Source: Lithobates sylvaticus
Lineage: Eukaryota > Chordata > Amphibia > Anura > Ranidae
DNA: 64,000 nt
NCBI GenBank assembly: GCA_028564925.1
Contig: CM053026.1
Span: 642,173,967-642,237,966 of the forward strand
Direction: 5' to 3'
This document shows, one piece after another, positions 44,370 to 55,313 of this stretch. Positions within the stretch are counted from its first letter, which is position 1. Each line of letters begins with the position of its first letter. The notes under the pieces are model-generated. The model was given only the letters and a program-made list of their open reading frames with translations, did not search any database and was not told the DNA's origin. A program made the position numbers and the translations under genes.

Positions 44370-47303
44370 TAAGGATGAGCCCGGTGTTCGATTCGAACCC
44401 ATGTTCGAATCGAGCACCGGGTGTTCGCTCGCTCGGCGAGCCCAGAACTATTGGGGCCGCTCGCATCAAATTCGTGTGATGCGCGCGGCCCCGCAATGCA
44501 TTGCGGCCCGCGCAGTGCAATGCTGGCTGATGATTGGCCAAGCATGCACTGTGACCCCGCATGCTTGGCCAATCACAGCGCCGGCAGCGAGGAGAGCCAT
44601 AATTGGCTACAGGCAGGATGCCTGTAGCCAATTATAGCTCAGGGGCTTTAGTACACGCCCCACGGTATAAGAGGCCGCCGCGCCGGTTGCCTCGCATATT
44701 ATGTTTCAGACAGTGTCAGCGTGTCAGTGTGCTGCTGACTGCTGACAACAATATGTGCTTTATTTCTGGGGATATGTGTGTGCATGCTGTTAGAACAGCA
44801 TTGCAGTATCACATCTGGGGGGTGTCTATAGGTGGCCTGTGAAGGGGGGCAGGTTTCCTGTGCTTAGAACTTTCCCTGCAAAAAAGTGTCATTTTTGCAG
44901 GAAGAAAGCTATTTAAATCACTCGCGGCTAATGAATTGATGGCTCCTGTAACACAGAGAGCTGTCATTCATTAATAAAAAACAAAAAAAAAAGCGTAGGG
45001 GTCCCCCCAAATTCAATAACCAGGCCCTTCAGGTCTGGGATGGATATTAAGGGGGATCCCAGCCAAAAAAAAAAAAAAAAAATGGCGTAGGGTCCCCCTC
45101 AAAATCCATACCAGACCCTTGAGGTCTGGTATGGATTTTAAGGGGAACCCTAGCCAAAAAAAATGGCGTGGGGTCCCCCTCAAAATCCATACCAGACCCT
45201 TATCCGAGCACGCAACCTGGCAGGCCGCAGGAAAAGAGGGGGGACGAGAGCGGCCCCCCCTCTCGCCTGAACCGTACCAGGCCACATGCCCTCAACATTG
45301 GGAGGATGCTTTGGGGGTCTAAGACCCCTAAAGCACCTTGTCCCCATGTTGATGAGGACAAGGGCCTCTTCCCCACAACCCTGGCCGGTGGTTGTGGGGG
45401 TCTGCGGGCGGGGGGCTTATCGGAATCTGGAAGCCCCCTTTAACAAGGGGACCCCCAGATCCCGCCCCCCCCCCTGTGTGAAATGGTAAGGGGGTACAAA
45501 AGTACCCCTACCATTTCACCAAAAAAGTGGCAAAAATGGTAAAAATGACAGGAGACAGTCTTTGACAATTCCTTTATTAAAATCTTCTTTCTTCTTTCTT
45601 CATCCTTCGGTTTCTTCATCTTCTCCTTCCTTCATCTTCTTCCATCTTCTTCTTCCATTTTCTTCTTCCTCCGATCCACTTCTTCTTGCGCTGGTCTTCT
45701 CGTCCTTCTCGTCCGGCATCTTCTTCCGTTGGCGTCGGCGTCGGTGTCGGTGTCTCTGTCTCTTCTAGGGCCGCTCCGCGCAATGGGAGGCTCCCGCTGT
45801 GTGAGGCTCCGCTCCGTCTGACAGGTCTTTTATAATGGAGGGCACCTGGTGACCCCGCCCCCTCTGACGCACAGGGACGTCATGGGGAATTCCATTAAGG
45901 CTTTCCCCATGACGTCAGAGGGGGGCGGGGTCACCAGGTGCCCTCCGTTTTAAAAGACCTGTCAGATGGAGCGGAGCCTCACACAGCGGGAGCCTCCCAT
46001 TGCGCGGAGCGGCCCAAGAAGACACCGACACCGACGCCGACGCCGACGGAAGAAGATGCCGGACGAGAAGGACGAGAAGACCAGCGCAAGAAGAAGCGGA
46101 TCGGAGGAAGAAGAAAATGGAAGAAGAAGATGGAAGAAGATGAAGGAAGGAGAAGATGAAGAATCCGAAGGATGAAGAAAGAAGAAAGAAGATTTTAATA
46201 AAGGAATTGTCAAAGACTGTCTCCTGTCATTTTTACCATTTTTGCCACTTTTTTGGTGAAATGGTAGGGGTACTTTTGTACCCCCTTACCATTTCACACA
46301 GGGGGGGGGCCGGGATCTGGGGGTCCCCTTGTTAAAGGGGGCTTCCAGATTCCGATAAGCCCCCCCGCCCGCAGACCCCCACAACCACCGGCCAGGGTTG
46401 TGGGGAAGAGGCCCTTGTCCTCATCAACATGGGGACAAGGTGCTTTAGGGGTCTTAGACCCCCAAAGCATCCTCCCAATGTTGAGGGCATGTGGCCTGGT
46501 ACGGTTCAGGCGAGAGGGGGGGGCGCTCTCGTCCCCCCTCTTTTCCTGCGGCCTGCCAGGTTGCGTGCTCGGATAAGGGTCTGGTATGGATTTTGAGGGG
46601 GACCCCACGCCATTTTTTTTGGCTAGGGTTCCCCTTAAAATCCATACCAGACCTCAAGGGTCTGGTATGGATTTTGAGGGGGACCCTACGCCATTTTTTT
46701 TTTTTTGGCTGGGATCCCCCTTAATATCCATCCCAGACCTGAAGGGCCTGGTTATTGAATTTGGGGGGACCCCTACGCTTTTTTTTTTTCATTTTTTTTA
46801 TTTTTTATCAATGACTTTTTTTTATGAATGAGTTTCAATGAATCACTGTTCTCTGTGTTACGGGAGCCGTGAATTAACATTAGCCGCGAGTGATTTTAAA
46901 TAGCTTTTTTACTTTCAAAAATGACACTTTGCGCAGAGACAGTTCTAAACACGGGAAACATGCGCCCCTTTACAGGCATACTATAGACACCCCCCAGGTA
47001 CGAAATTTAAAGGAATATTACACTTTTATTGTTTCAATTTAAGCATTATTAAAATCACTGCTCCTGAAAAAACGGCCGTTTTTAAAAAAAAATTTTGCAT
47101 TGATACATGTCCCCTGGGGCAGGACCCAGGTCCCCAAACACTTTTTATGACATTAACATGCATATTAGCCTTTAAAATGAGCACTTTTAATTTCGAACGT
47201 TCGCATCCATTATAACTAATAGGGTTCTAAAGCTCGCACGGACTTTAGGTCCGTTCGCGGGTTCTGGTGCGAGCCGAACGGGGGGGTGTTCGGCTCATCC
47301 CTA
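44370..47303. mobile_element. Non-autonomous hAT element, 2.9 kb, foldback type
   Basis: The inverted ends TAAGGATGAGC and GCTCATCCCTA are flanked by a perfect 8-bp duplication, TTGAAGAC (44362-44369 and 47304-47311). The left ~320 bp (GGTGTTCGATTCGAACCC, GGCCAAGCATGC, TAATTGGCTACAGGCAGG) match, in inverted orientation, the right end of the 9.6-kb hAT at 53124-62736. The right ~300 bp match that element's left end. The middle is replaced by a ~1.8-kb palindrome. It carries no transposase and presumably depended on the larger element's enzyme. Confidence 0.9.
44985..46795. repeat. ~1.8-kb near-perfect palindrome
   Basis: Arms of about 0.9 kb meet near 45896 around GACGTCATGGGGA / TCCCCATGACGTC with a ~15-nt loop. 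Both arms encode the same frames on opposite strands: MAWYGSGERGGRSRPPSFPA is read from 45285 on the minus strand and from 46491 on the plus strand, and FFFLHPS...SSSPSFIFFHLL occurs in both arms. This shows near-identity. Small differences include a GACGCACAGG segment near 45866 in the left arm only. Simple-sequence runs (TCTTCTTCC / GGAAGAAGA) occupy 45585-45720 and 46060-46190. The frames are by-products and show no domain. Confidence 0.9.
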
Positions 47304-47471
47304 TTGAAGACCTGGAAATTGAAGGGAGGTGCAATACTATAGAAGAAAGCACTGAAAGTCAAACACTTGCCACTGGGGGCCATTGTGGACATGGCAAATC
47401 CAGGAACAGGAAATGTGATAGAGGGCCACTAGAATTACTTGGCAAAAAAGGTAACATTAAAGGGTAAACCC

Positions 47472-47803
47472 TAATGCCCCGTACACACGGTCGGAAATTC
47501 GACCACAAAATCCGTCTGATTTTTTTCGGCGGATTTTGTCCGACACTGGTGTTGCATACACACGGTCGGACAAAGTTGTCCAATCATTCTGAACGTGGTG
47601 ACGTTCGTTGCATACGACGGAACTACGTAGAGGATAGTAGCCAGTAGCTTTGGTCTTGTAATGTGATCTGAGCATGCGTGGCACTTTGTCCGTCGGAATT
47701 CGCTACACATGATCGGAAAAAGTCAGATTGAACTTTGTTGTCGGAAAATTTGAGAGCAGGATCTCAAATTTTTTTCCGTCGGAAATTCCAACCGTGTGTA
47801 TTA
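47472..47803. mobile_element. MITE, TGCCCCGTACACACGGTCGG family
   Basis: Starts TAATGCCCCGTACACACGGT and ends AACCGTGTGTATTAC. The interior includes TTTTCGGCGGATTTTGTCCG and AGCATGCGTGGCACTTTGTC, shared with 42479-42898. No coding sequence. Confidence 0.75.
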
Positions 47804-48559
47804 CAATACATTTTTATTAAATTTTCTCTTTTGCTATTTTTTATATGCCATGGAACCTTTTGTTATATCTGTTTGATAAGTGAGAAAAATACCTGTTGAT
47901 CCTGCCAGAAATGTCATCAGCTGATAACTTCCTGTACTCTTTGCCTTTGCTGTATTAAATTGTTCCCAGCTATCTCTGAATACTACAGAACTAATTTGCT
48001 CTATGTTATGAAAAAGAGTAGGGGGTGTGTTCATAGTTCTGTCTATGGTGACAAAGCTTCTTCGCTCATAAATTCAGCATGGTGAGTGTTGTCACTTTAG
48101 CACAGGAAATTTGTTACTGGAAGTATCTCCAGGTAAAAATAAAGGAAGAAAAATTTAAAAAGAAAGACGAATCCAGAAGCCACATTTAAATACTGGTAAG
48201 ATGGAATATATTAAGTGTTTGCTCTTAGGTTTAGATATGCTTTAACTGAAGGCAATATTACTTCTAAAGCTGGCAGCTCAGACCCCCTGTGGATTTGACT
48301 TTTTACCCTCAAAGTGTGAGGACAAGTTCCAGCTGTAAGAGTATGCGGAGAAAGAGTATGATGTTGTAGGAAGATCTGGAAAGTTTTCTAGTGTCTGTCC
48401 AGGTACACATAAGGACTCACACATCATATAAGAAACAATCAAGTTTTAGTCCTCTACTGTGTCCCAATATTTCAGTGAGAAGTTATGTTACTAATGCTGC
48501 CCAGCTCTGCCCTATTACCGTGTACAGATGACTCACCTGCAGACCCTATGTTTATATGT
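47804..48559. other. Intergenic DNA, no gene seen
   Basis: No recognised repeat or coding domain. Confidence 0.4.
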
Positions 48560-49360
48560 AAATGGTGTAAATCTTCTCATTACATTGAGGCTTGGTATAC
48601 AATCCTTTCATTCACACTAGTGGTCAGTGTAAATCCCTCCTTACATTGGTGGTAACTGTGAATGCTCCTATTACTTTAGTGGTCAGTGTAAATCCCCATT
48701 ACATTAGTGTTCAGTGTAAATCCCCATTACATGGGTGGCCAGTGTAGAAACTCCATTTTATATTAGTAATCAGTAAAAAAAAAATACAAACTTGCATTTG
48801 TGGTCAGTTTCAAATCCTCCCGTACATTGGTGGTCCATGTAGAAGCCCCCTTTAAATTGGTGATGAGTGTAAATCCCTCCTTACATTGGTGGTCAGTGTA
48901 GAAATCCCCCTTTATTGGTTGTTGATGTAAAATACCCCATTACATTGGTTGTCAGTGTAAATTCTTTATTAGATTGGTGATCAGTGTACATTTCCCTTTA
49001 CATTACTGGTAGGAGCAGAATTACCCTTACACTGGTGATCAGTGTAAATCCCCCTTTACATTGGCGGTCAGTGTTTATTCCCCTAAGATTGGTCGTCGGT
49101 GTAGAAGTGTCACCTTACATTGTTGGTCAGTACAAATCTCCTTGACAATGGGTGTCAGTGTAAATTCCCCCTTACATGGAGGTCATTGTATATTCCCCCT
49201 TACACTGGTGGTTTGTGTAAATGCTTCTATTACATTGGTGTCAGTATAGAAATCCCTCTCTATATTGGTGGGTGGCATAAAATGTCAGTGTAAATCCCCC
49301 CTCACATTGGTGGTCATTGTAAATTCCCCATAACGTTGGTGGTCAGTGTAGAATCCTCCA
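48560..49360. repeat. Minisatellite, CATTGGTGGTCAGTGTAAAT unit
   Basis: About 25 degenerate tandem copies of a 28-34-bp unit, CATTGGTGGTCAGTGTAAAT followed by CCCCCTTA or similar. Copies differ in length mostly within the C/T-rich part. Frames across it are artefacts of the unit. Confidence 0.85.
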
Positions 49361-49591
49361 CTATGTACTTGCCAAAGATTTTCAGCTTTGCTTTACATGA
49401 TTCAGAATTTGCCACAGTGTACTGCCTCCTAACTAATCCCATCCCTATACCACTGCCACTGATCTCATCAACCCCCCAGCACTGCCACTAATTACACCCT
49501 CCCCTCCCCCAGCATTGTCACTGATCCCAGTAGTCCTAGGATCCCTAGGATTTTTCTGTCTATTGATGGGTCCCCTCACCTCTCCAGTCCA

Positions 49592-49990
49592 TGGTGTGCA
49601 GGCAGTGAGGAGATGATGGGCTGTAACCTTTAGCAACCAATCAGTGAGCAGTAATGATGTGCAATAACCTCTTGTAACCAATCATTGAGCGGTAAGGATA
49701 TGTAGTAACCTCTAGAAACCAATAAGTGAGCAGTAATAATGTGCAGTAACCTCTATCAACCAATTAGTTAGTGGTAAGGATGTCCAGTAACCTCTAGCAA
49801 CCAATCAGTGAGCAGTATTGATGTACAGTAATCTCTAACAACCAATCAACAAGCAGACGTTGTGTACTGTCCCCTCTAGTAAATGATTAGAGTCATAATG
49901 TGCGTTGTAACCTCTAGCATCCAGTCAGTGAGCGGTAATGATACACTGTAACCTCTAGCAACCAATCCCAATTGCTGCCTGATCTGATTC
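49592..49990. repeat. Minisatellite, 41-bp unit
   Basis: About nine to ten degenerate copies of AACCTCTAGCAACCAATCAG, then TGAGCAGTAATGATGTGCAGT, period 41 bp. It lies ~230 bp from a different minisatellite (48560-49360). The intervening stretch repeats CACTGCCACTGAT/CAGCATTGTCACTGAT loosely. Confidence 0.85.
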
Positions 49991-50099
49991 TGTAAACTGG
50001 TTTTGAGTCTAGCTACCATTTATTGTATGTCTCAGAGCAGGTGGAGAGTGAAATTGCTGTTATGTTGTACAGAAAAAGATGTCAACAACGACCATTTGA

Positions 50100-51910
50100 A
50101 AGATTTTTCGGGATCTTGCCGGGGGTTATCAGCAAGCAAAAAAGGTCTGAATCTACTTCTTCTTGGTTATAGCCCTTAGCGTTAGCTTGGTTTTTAAACG
50201 TATCAATTTCAGAACAGTTCCTGCTTAAACGCAGAAACTGACTCTTAGGGACTGAAAGCAACCAGGATTTATGATGGCAACTGTCAGTTGGAATAAATCT
50301 GTTATGGTCCGTGGGTTTAAATTAAGTACTAAACTTGAATTGGCGTGCACATAATTCAATTTCAAGGTCCAGAAAATGAATATTGGCCTGACTGAATTCA
50401 TACGACAGAACAATACCTCTGTCATTCATATTAAGAGACAGAAAAAATAGTGACAAAGATTCAGGGGTACCATCCCATAGGAGGAGGATGTCATCAATAT
50501 ACCTGGCCCACAAAATGAGCTGGGATCTATGTTCAGCTTAGACGACATCCTCCTCCCATTTGGCCATAAACAAGTTGGCGAGGCTGGGGGCAAATTCTGC
50601 CCCCATAGCCACACCCTTCTGTTGCAAATAAAACCGGTTATCGAACCAAAAATAATTGTGCTGGGTAGCAAATTCAAGTAGTTTGATAATATAATCAGCC
50701 TGGGAGATGGTAAGGGTACAGTCTCTTCTAAGGAAACAATGCACCTCTTCCATTCCTTTATGATGGGGGATGCAAGTATACAATGAGGCCACATCTGCCA
50801 TGGCCATGATGTAGTCACCTCCCACATTCACTGCCTCTAACAATTTAATTGTGTCCCTAGTATCTTTAAGGTAAGAGGGAGTTTTTCGAACGAGGGGTTG
50901 GAGATAAAAATCAATGTATCGACCAATTCGTGACATGATAGAATCGATCCCACTGATAATTGGGCGTCCAGGGGGATGTGATGAATTCTTATGGAATGGA
51001 TTTTGGGTAGATAGTACATTATCGGAAATCTGGGTGCTAGGGGGACAAGAAATTATTTTTCTTTATTATTTAATATCTGTAGGTCAAACCCTTTCTGAAT
51101 GAAAGTAATAAGATCTTTCTTAAATTCTGAGGTAGGATAATTGGGTAGTTCTCTGTAAGTTTCCTAATCGCTCAGGATTGTATACATTTCATTAACGTAA
51201 TTGGTTTTATCCAATAACACGATACCCCTGCCCTTATCAGCGAGGCGTATCACAAAGTCCTTCTGTTCACACAAATACTTAAGACCCACATTGGATAAAT
51301 AGTTACCCTGAGTTCTTTTAAGTGGTAAACTAGCAAGATCTTTCAAGACTAAATTCCTAAACATATTAATGGCTGGAACCAGCTGAATAGGGGGGTTAAA
51401 AAGGGACAGATTCAACAGTCCTGAATGAACTGTTCCTGATGTAGCTTCTCTGGCCGTATTCTTACAGGGGTTAGAGATTAAATACCTTTGGATGTTTATT
51501 TTTCTGATAAACTTGTGAATGTCAATAAAAGTATTGAAATTCTTTTTGGAGGGCAAATTTAAGGCCTTTATCCAAGACAAACTGTTCTTTCTTAGTAAGT
51601 TATTTTTTACTAAGGTTTAACACACCCGGACAGGTTATGTTCTCCTTCTTTTTCCTCCTCTGAGACCTCCTCCCTCCTCTGGAACCTCTTTTAGGTCCTT
51701 GGGAGTCCTTGTTAAAAACCTGATTCTCCGATGAATAGGAGTATCAAACACACGGTCCCTCGACATTATTGTCAATTTCACAATCGCGATCCCAGGGGTA
51801 CTGAATTTCTGGTTATTGATAGATTGCTTCCCCCCTAGAGGGGAGGGGGGGCTACTGCTAGGGGTGTATCTAGACTTTTTGGATTTATGAGTTCCAGTCC
51901 CACTCCCCAC
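50100..51910 (-). pseudogene. Penelope-like reverse transcriptase remnant
   Basis: In order on the minus strand are a basic N-terminal region (GGGLRGGKRRRT near 51640) and an N-terminal domain with FVIRLADKGRGIVLLDKTNY (near 51220). Then come YYLPKIHS (near 51005), RYIDFYLQPLV and PSYLKDTRDTI, ADVASLYTCIPHHKG (motif A), GVAMGAEFAPSLANLFMAKW (motif B) and YIDDILLLWDG near 50490 (motif C, catalytic aspartates present). The tail near 50280 recalls the family's TDRNSYIPxxSCHH block. The reading frame changes several times, so the copy is inactive. Motif order and YIDD identify a Penelope-like RT rather than a LINE RT. Confidence 0.85.
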
Positions 51911-52622
51911 TCAGAATGAATGTGGAGTGGGATATAAATGCTTTTATCAATTATTAGCCCAACATTTTTTAAGCGTATATTTATATGTGAACATTTTGCA
52001 TTTTGTAATTTGTGTATGTCATTTTAACATGTTAAATAGTTATTATGTTGTCTACATTATGACTAACGTGGCTCCAATTTGATCTGGTTAATAAAATTGT
52101 TTGGATTTACGCTCCATACTGATCATTTTAGCGAACTTCAGGTACGGTTTCTAGCAAGGTGTCACCATTATTTCGTTGCGCATATTTGATGCGTGTGATG
52201 TCATTATACTTACCGCGTGACCACCGCTCACATGTTGGCAGCTGTTTTTTCCCGCTATCCAGAGCGAGGTTTGACACGCGTCCACTTCTGGGTACTGACC
52301 GAAAGTGACTACACATGGCCTTATTTCAAAGTGAGGCTTGGTTGTGCACATCTTCCGTGGTTTTATGCCAGGGTTAGTAGTGCCTACATCGAGGGGTGGT
52401 TCGCACTCGCCTCTTTATCATTCAATAGGCCTTGCATTTTAAGTATGTATTGGTCTTTTTGCAACAAGATGTTTGCTCTTATTTTTGCCTTTTTGATTTT
52501 CTCCTTTTTAAGGCCATATTAAATTTAATCCGGACCGGAAGTGATGCACATTCATACCGGAACTTCCGGTTAGCATGTGATTCAATTTGGGGCCATGCTA
52601 TCTATATGAGCGCAGAGGTGAC

Positions 52623-52684
52623 GGCAGTTATTTATTCCCCAGATGACATCTAATCAAACGAAACGCTTCGGGTCGAGTTCTGCC
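52623..52684 (+). ncRNA. Decayed hammerhead motif, antisense to the PLE RT
   Basis: The outer helix GGCAG/CTGCC encloses CAGATGA (expected CTGATGA), a poor stem II, GAAAC and GCTTCGGGTCGAGT. One invariant core base differs, so it should be inactive. Its position upstream of the RT on the opposite strand matches the arrangement at 38107-38165. Confidence 0.5.
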
Positions 52685-53879
52685 ATCATCACTGCTCCTT
52701 CTTATGTCCTTTTTAACCTTTGATTGCATCTGAAATGTGAGTGTCCAATATTTTACCTTTCTTTTATTAAAACAATTCAAAAACGTTATCACACTGTGGA
52801 ACCTTTTTAAAATGTTTGGTTTCATCATGTGAGCATGTGACTCTCCTCTGGCCATCCTCCTCTCCATCCGAACCTTATTTTGCTCGTCCATTGGGAATAC
52901 GCTGTTGACCAGTACCGTTTAAGAGGTATATGCCCCTTTAAGTCCAATATTTCCGGTAAGCCTTCATGCAATTGGTGGCGGTCTCTTCACAAGATTTCCT
53001 TTTAAACATGTTTTCATTGACGTCATCTGCCTTTATGATGTTTTGCTCATTGATACCAGGCTCCATCTGGTTTATACCTATTTCCTGTTATTTATCACTT
53101 ATTCATGTGGTGGACTATATCATTAGGGATGAGCCGAACACACCCCGGGTTCGGTTCGCACCAGAACCTTCGAACGGACCGAAAGTTCGCGCAAATTTTC
53201 GAACCCTATACGTTATAATGGACGCGAACGTTCGAAATCAAAAGTGCTAATTACAACGGCCAATATGCATGTTAATGTCATAAAACAGGTTTGGGGACCC
53301 GGGTCCTGCCCCAGGGGACATATATCATGCAAAAAGAACTTTTAAAAACTAACGTTTTTTCGGGAGCAGTTATTTTAATGATGCATAAAGTGAAAAAAAA
53401 ATTTGAAATTTTCCTTTAAATATGGTACCTGGGGGGTGTCTAAAGTATGCGTGAAGTGGCATGTGTTTCCCGTGTTTAGAACTGTCCTTGCACAAAATGA
53501 CATTTGTAAAGGAAAAAAAGAAGCCATTTAAAACCACTTGCGGCTTTAGGTTTGTTCTTAAGTAGAATCTGAACAGGTACATTATGAAGTGTAGCTCCAT
53601 CCCAAAAAAATCTATATTTAAGCTTTTTGGAGAACATAGGGAGGGGTTATCACCCCTGTAACATTTGCTGTCTTTGCACATCTGTTCAGAACATGTCACC
53701 TCACTTTCCGTCCCAATGACAAATGTTTTTGGAAAAAGTGGGGTTTTAATTGAAACAAGGATTGGTGATAAAGTATCAGTAGAGAGGAGATACCTTTTTC
53801 CCAAATTAACTAACAGGATAGAATTTCCCTTCCTAGGGGTAGATTTCCTCTCATAGGAGTCGTTTGTAAGTTGGATGTT

Positions 53880-54480
53880 TGAAAGTAGGGGCCTGGCGTA
53901 TATACTCTGCAGAAATTTGCCCTATTAGATGTTGGTGTAGCCACAAGACTGGTGGGCACAGGAATGGGCCCTGCTGTGAGTTAATCAAGATTTGTAATTG
54001 CATGCACCTGTTGAACAGGGCAGAAAAATTGGGGGTGGTGGTGGTGGTGGACGGTGTTGCCACAAGACTTAAGAGGTATATGCCCCTTTAAGTCCAAAAA
54101 ATTGGGCCTTTGGCTTTGGACGGTGTTGCCACAAGCCTGTAGGCCCTCATAGTTACTTTGGTGGGCGCAGGAATGGGCTGCTGTGAGTTATTAGATCAAG
54201 ATTTGTAATTGCAAGCACCTGATGAACAAGGGCAGAAAAATTGGGCCTATGGCGGTGGTGGTGGACGGTGTTGCCACAAGACTGTAGGCCCTCATAGTTA
54301 CTCTTGGTGGGCGCAGGAATGGGCCCTGCTGTGAGTTATTAGACAAGGGCAGAAAAAATTGGGCCTTTGGCGGTGGTGGTGGACGGTGTTGCCACAAGAC
54401 TGTAGGCCCTCATAGTTACTCTTGGTGGGCGCAGGAATGGGCCCTGCTGTGAACTTTAGATCAAGATTTGTAATTACCGC
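53880..54480. repeat. Tandem repeat, ~120-150-bp units
   Basis: About four to five degenerate copies of GTTGCCACAAGACTGTAGGC, CCTCATAGTTACTCTTGG and GCGCAGGAATGGGCCCTGCT, each ending in a (GGT)n-like GGTGGTGGTGGACGGT tract. One copy contains a 29-bp segment (54069-54097) not found in the others. Confidence 0.8.
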
Positions 54481-55215
54481 CCCTGTTAAACAGGGCTGAA
54501 AAATTGTGCCTTAGGCACTGGTGCTGGTGCCACAACACCTCACAGATACTGTACTTGGAGCACAGCAGTCACACGTGTTGCGAAGCATTTTTTTTTTGTA
54601 ATTACCCGCCCCTGTTAAACAGGGGCTGAAAAATTGTGCCTTAGGCATGGTGCTGGTGCCACAACACTGCAACCCCTCACAGATACTGTACTTGGAGCAC
54701 ATGTTTGCGAAGCATTTTTTTAAAAAATTGTAAGTACACGCCCCTGTTAAACAGGGGCTGAAAAATTGTGCCTTAGGCACTGGTGCTGGTGCCACAACAC
54801 TGCAACCCCTCACAGATACTGTACTTGGAGCACAGCAGTCACACGTGTTGCGAAGCATTTTTTTTTTAAATTGTAAGTACACGCCCCTGTTAAACAGAAA
54901 AATTGTGCCTTAGGCTGGTGCTGGTGCCACAACACTGCAACCCCTCACAGATACTGTCTTGGAGCACAGCAGTCACACGTGTTGCGAAGCATTTTTTTAA
55001 AAAATTGTAAGTACACGCCCCTGTTAAACAGGGGCTGAAAAATTGTGCCTTAGGAACTGGTGCTGGTGCCACAACACTGCAACCCCTCACAGATACTGTA
55101 CTTGGAGCACAGCAGTCACACGTGTTGCGAAGCATTTTTTTTATAAAAATTGTATGTACACGCCCCTGTTAAACAGGGGCTGAAAAATTGTGCCTTAGGC
55201 ACTGGTGTGGTGGCA
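54480..55215. repeat. Tandem repeat, ~130-145-bp units
   Basis: Five and a half copies of a unit with CGCCCCTGTTAAACAGGGGC (a perfect hairpin), TGAAAAATTGTGCCTTAGGC, TGGTGCTGGTGCCACAACAC and GCAGTCACACGTGTTGCGAA. Unit starts fall near 54501, 54631, 54763, 54900, 55040 and 55185. It lies just downstream of the transposase stop codon on the minus strand, so each unit would place a CCCCTGTT/AACAGGGG stem-loop in the 3' untranslated region. Confidence 0.85.
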
Positions 55216-55313
55216 TGGATCATTGAGGAGGAGGAAGAGGATAGTCAGTGAACATAAGAGGACAGTCACTCAGCATCAGCATAGGCAGTCTTGAAGGGAT
55301 GTGACATTATAAA

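Larger units (their letters stand above)
49991..52950 (-). mobile_element. Penelope-like element, decayed, minus strand
   Basis: A minus-strand Penelope-like retroelement with its 5' side at the right. Reverse transcriptase remnants occupy 50100-51910. Upstream, 51920-52950 is non-coding and contains a decayed hammerhead on the opposite strand (52623-52684). I see no GIY-YIG region: the coding part stops at the 41-bp minisatellite, so the 3' side is truncated or was never copied. A 9.6-kb hAT sits ~170 bp beyond its upstream end. Confidence 0.65.

Noticed and set aside
45938-46213. Charged protein rich in Lys, Arg and Glu
   Set aside because: Translation of a GAAGAAGAT simple-sequence tract in a palindrome arm, mirrored as a Ser/Phe-rich frame on the other strand.
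54511-54882. 123-codon repeat protein
   Set aside because: Produced by the ~135-bp tandem unit downstream of the hAT transposase stop.
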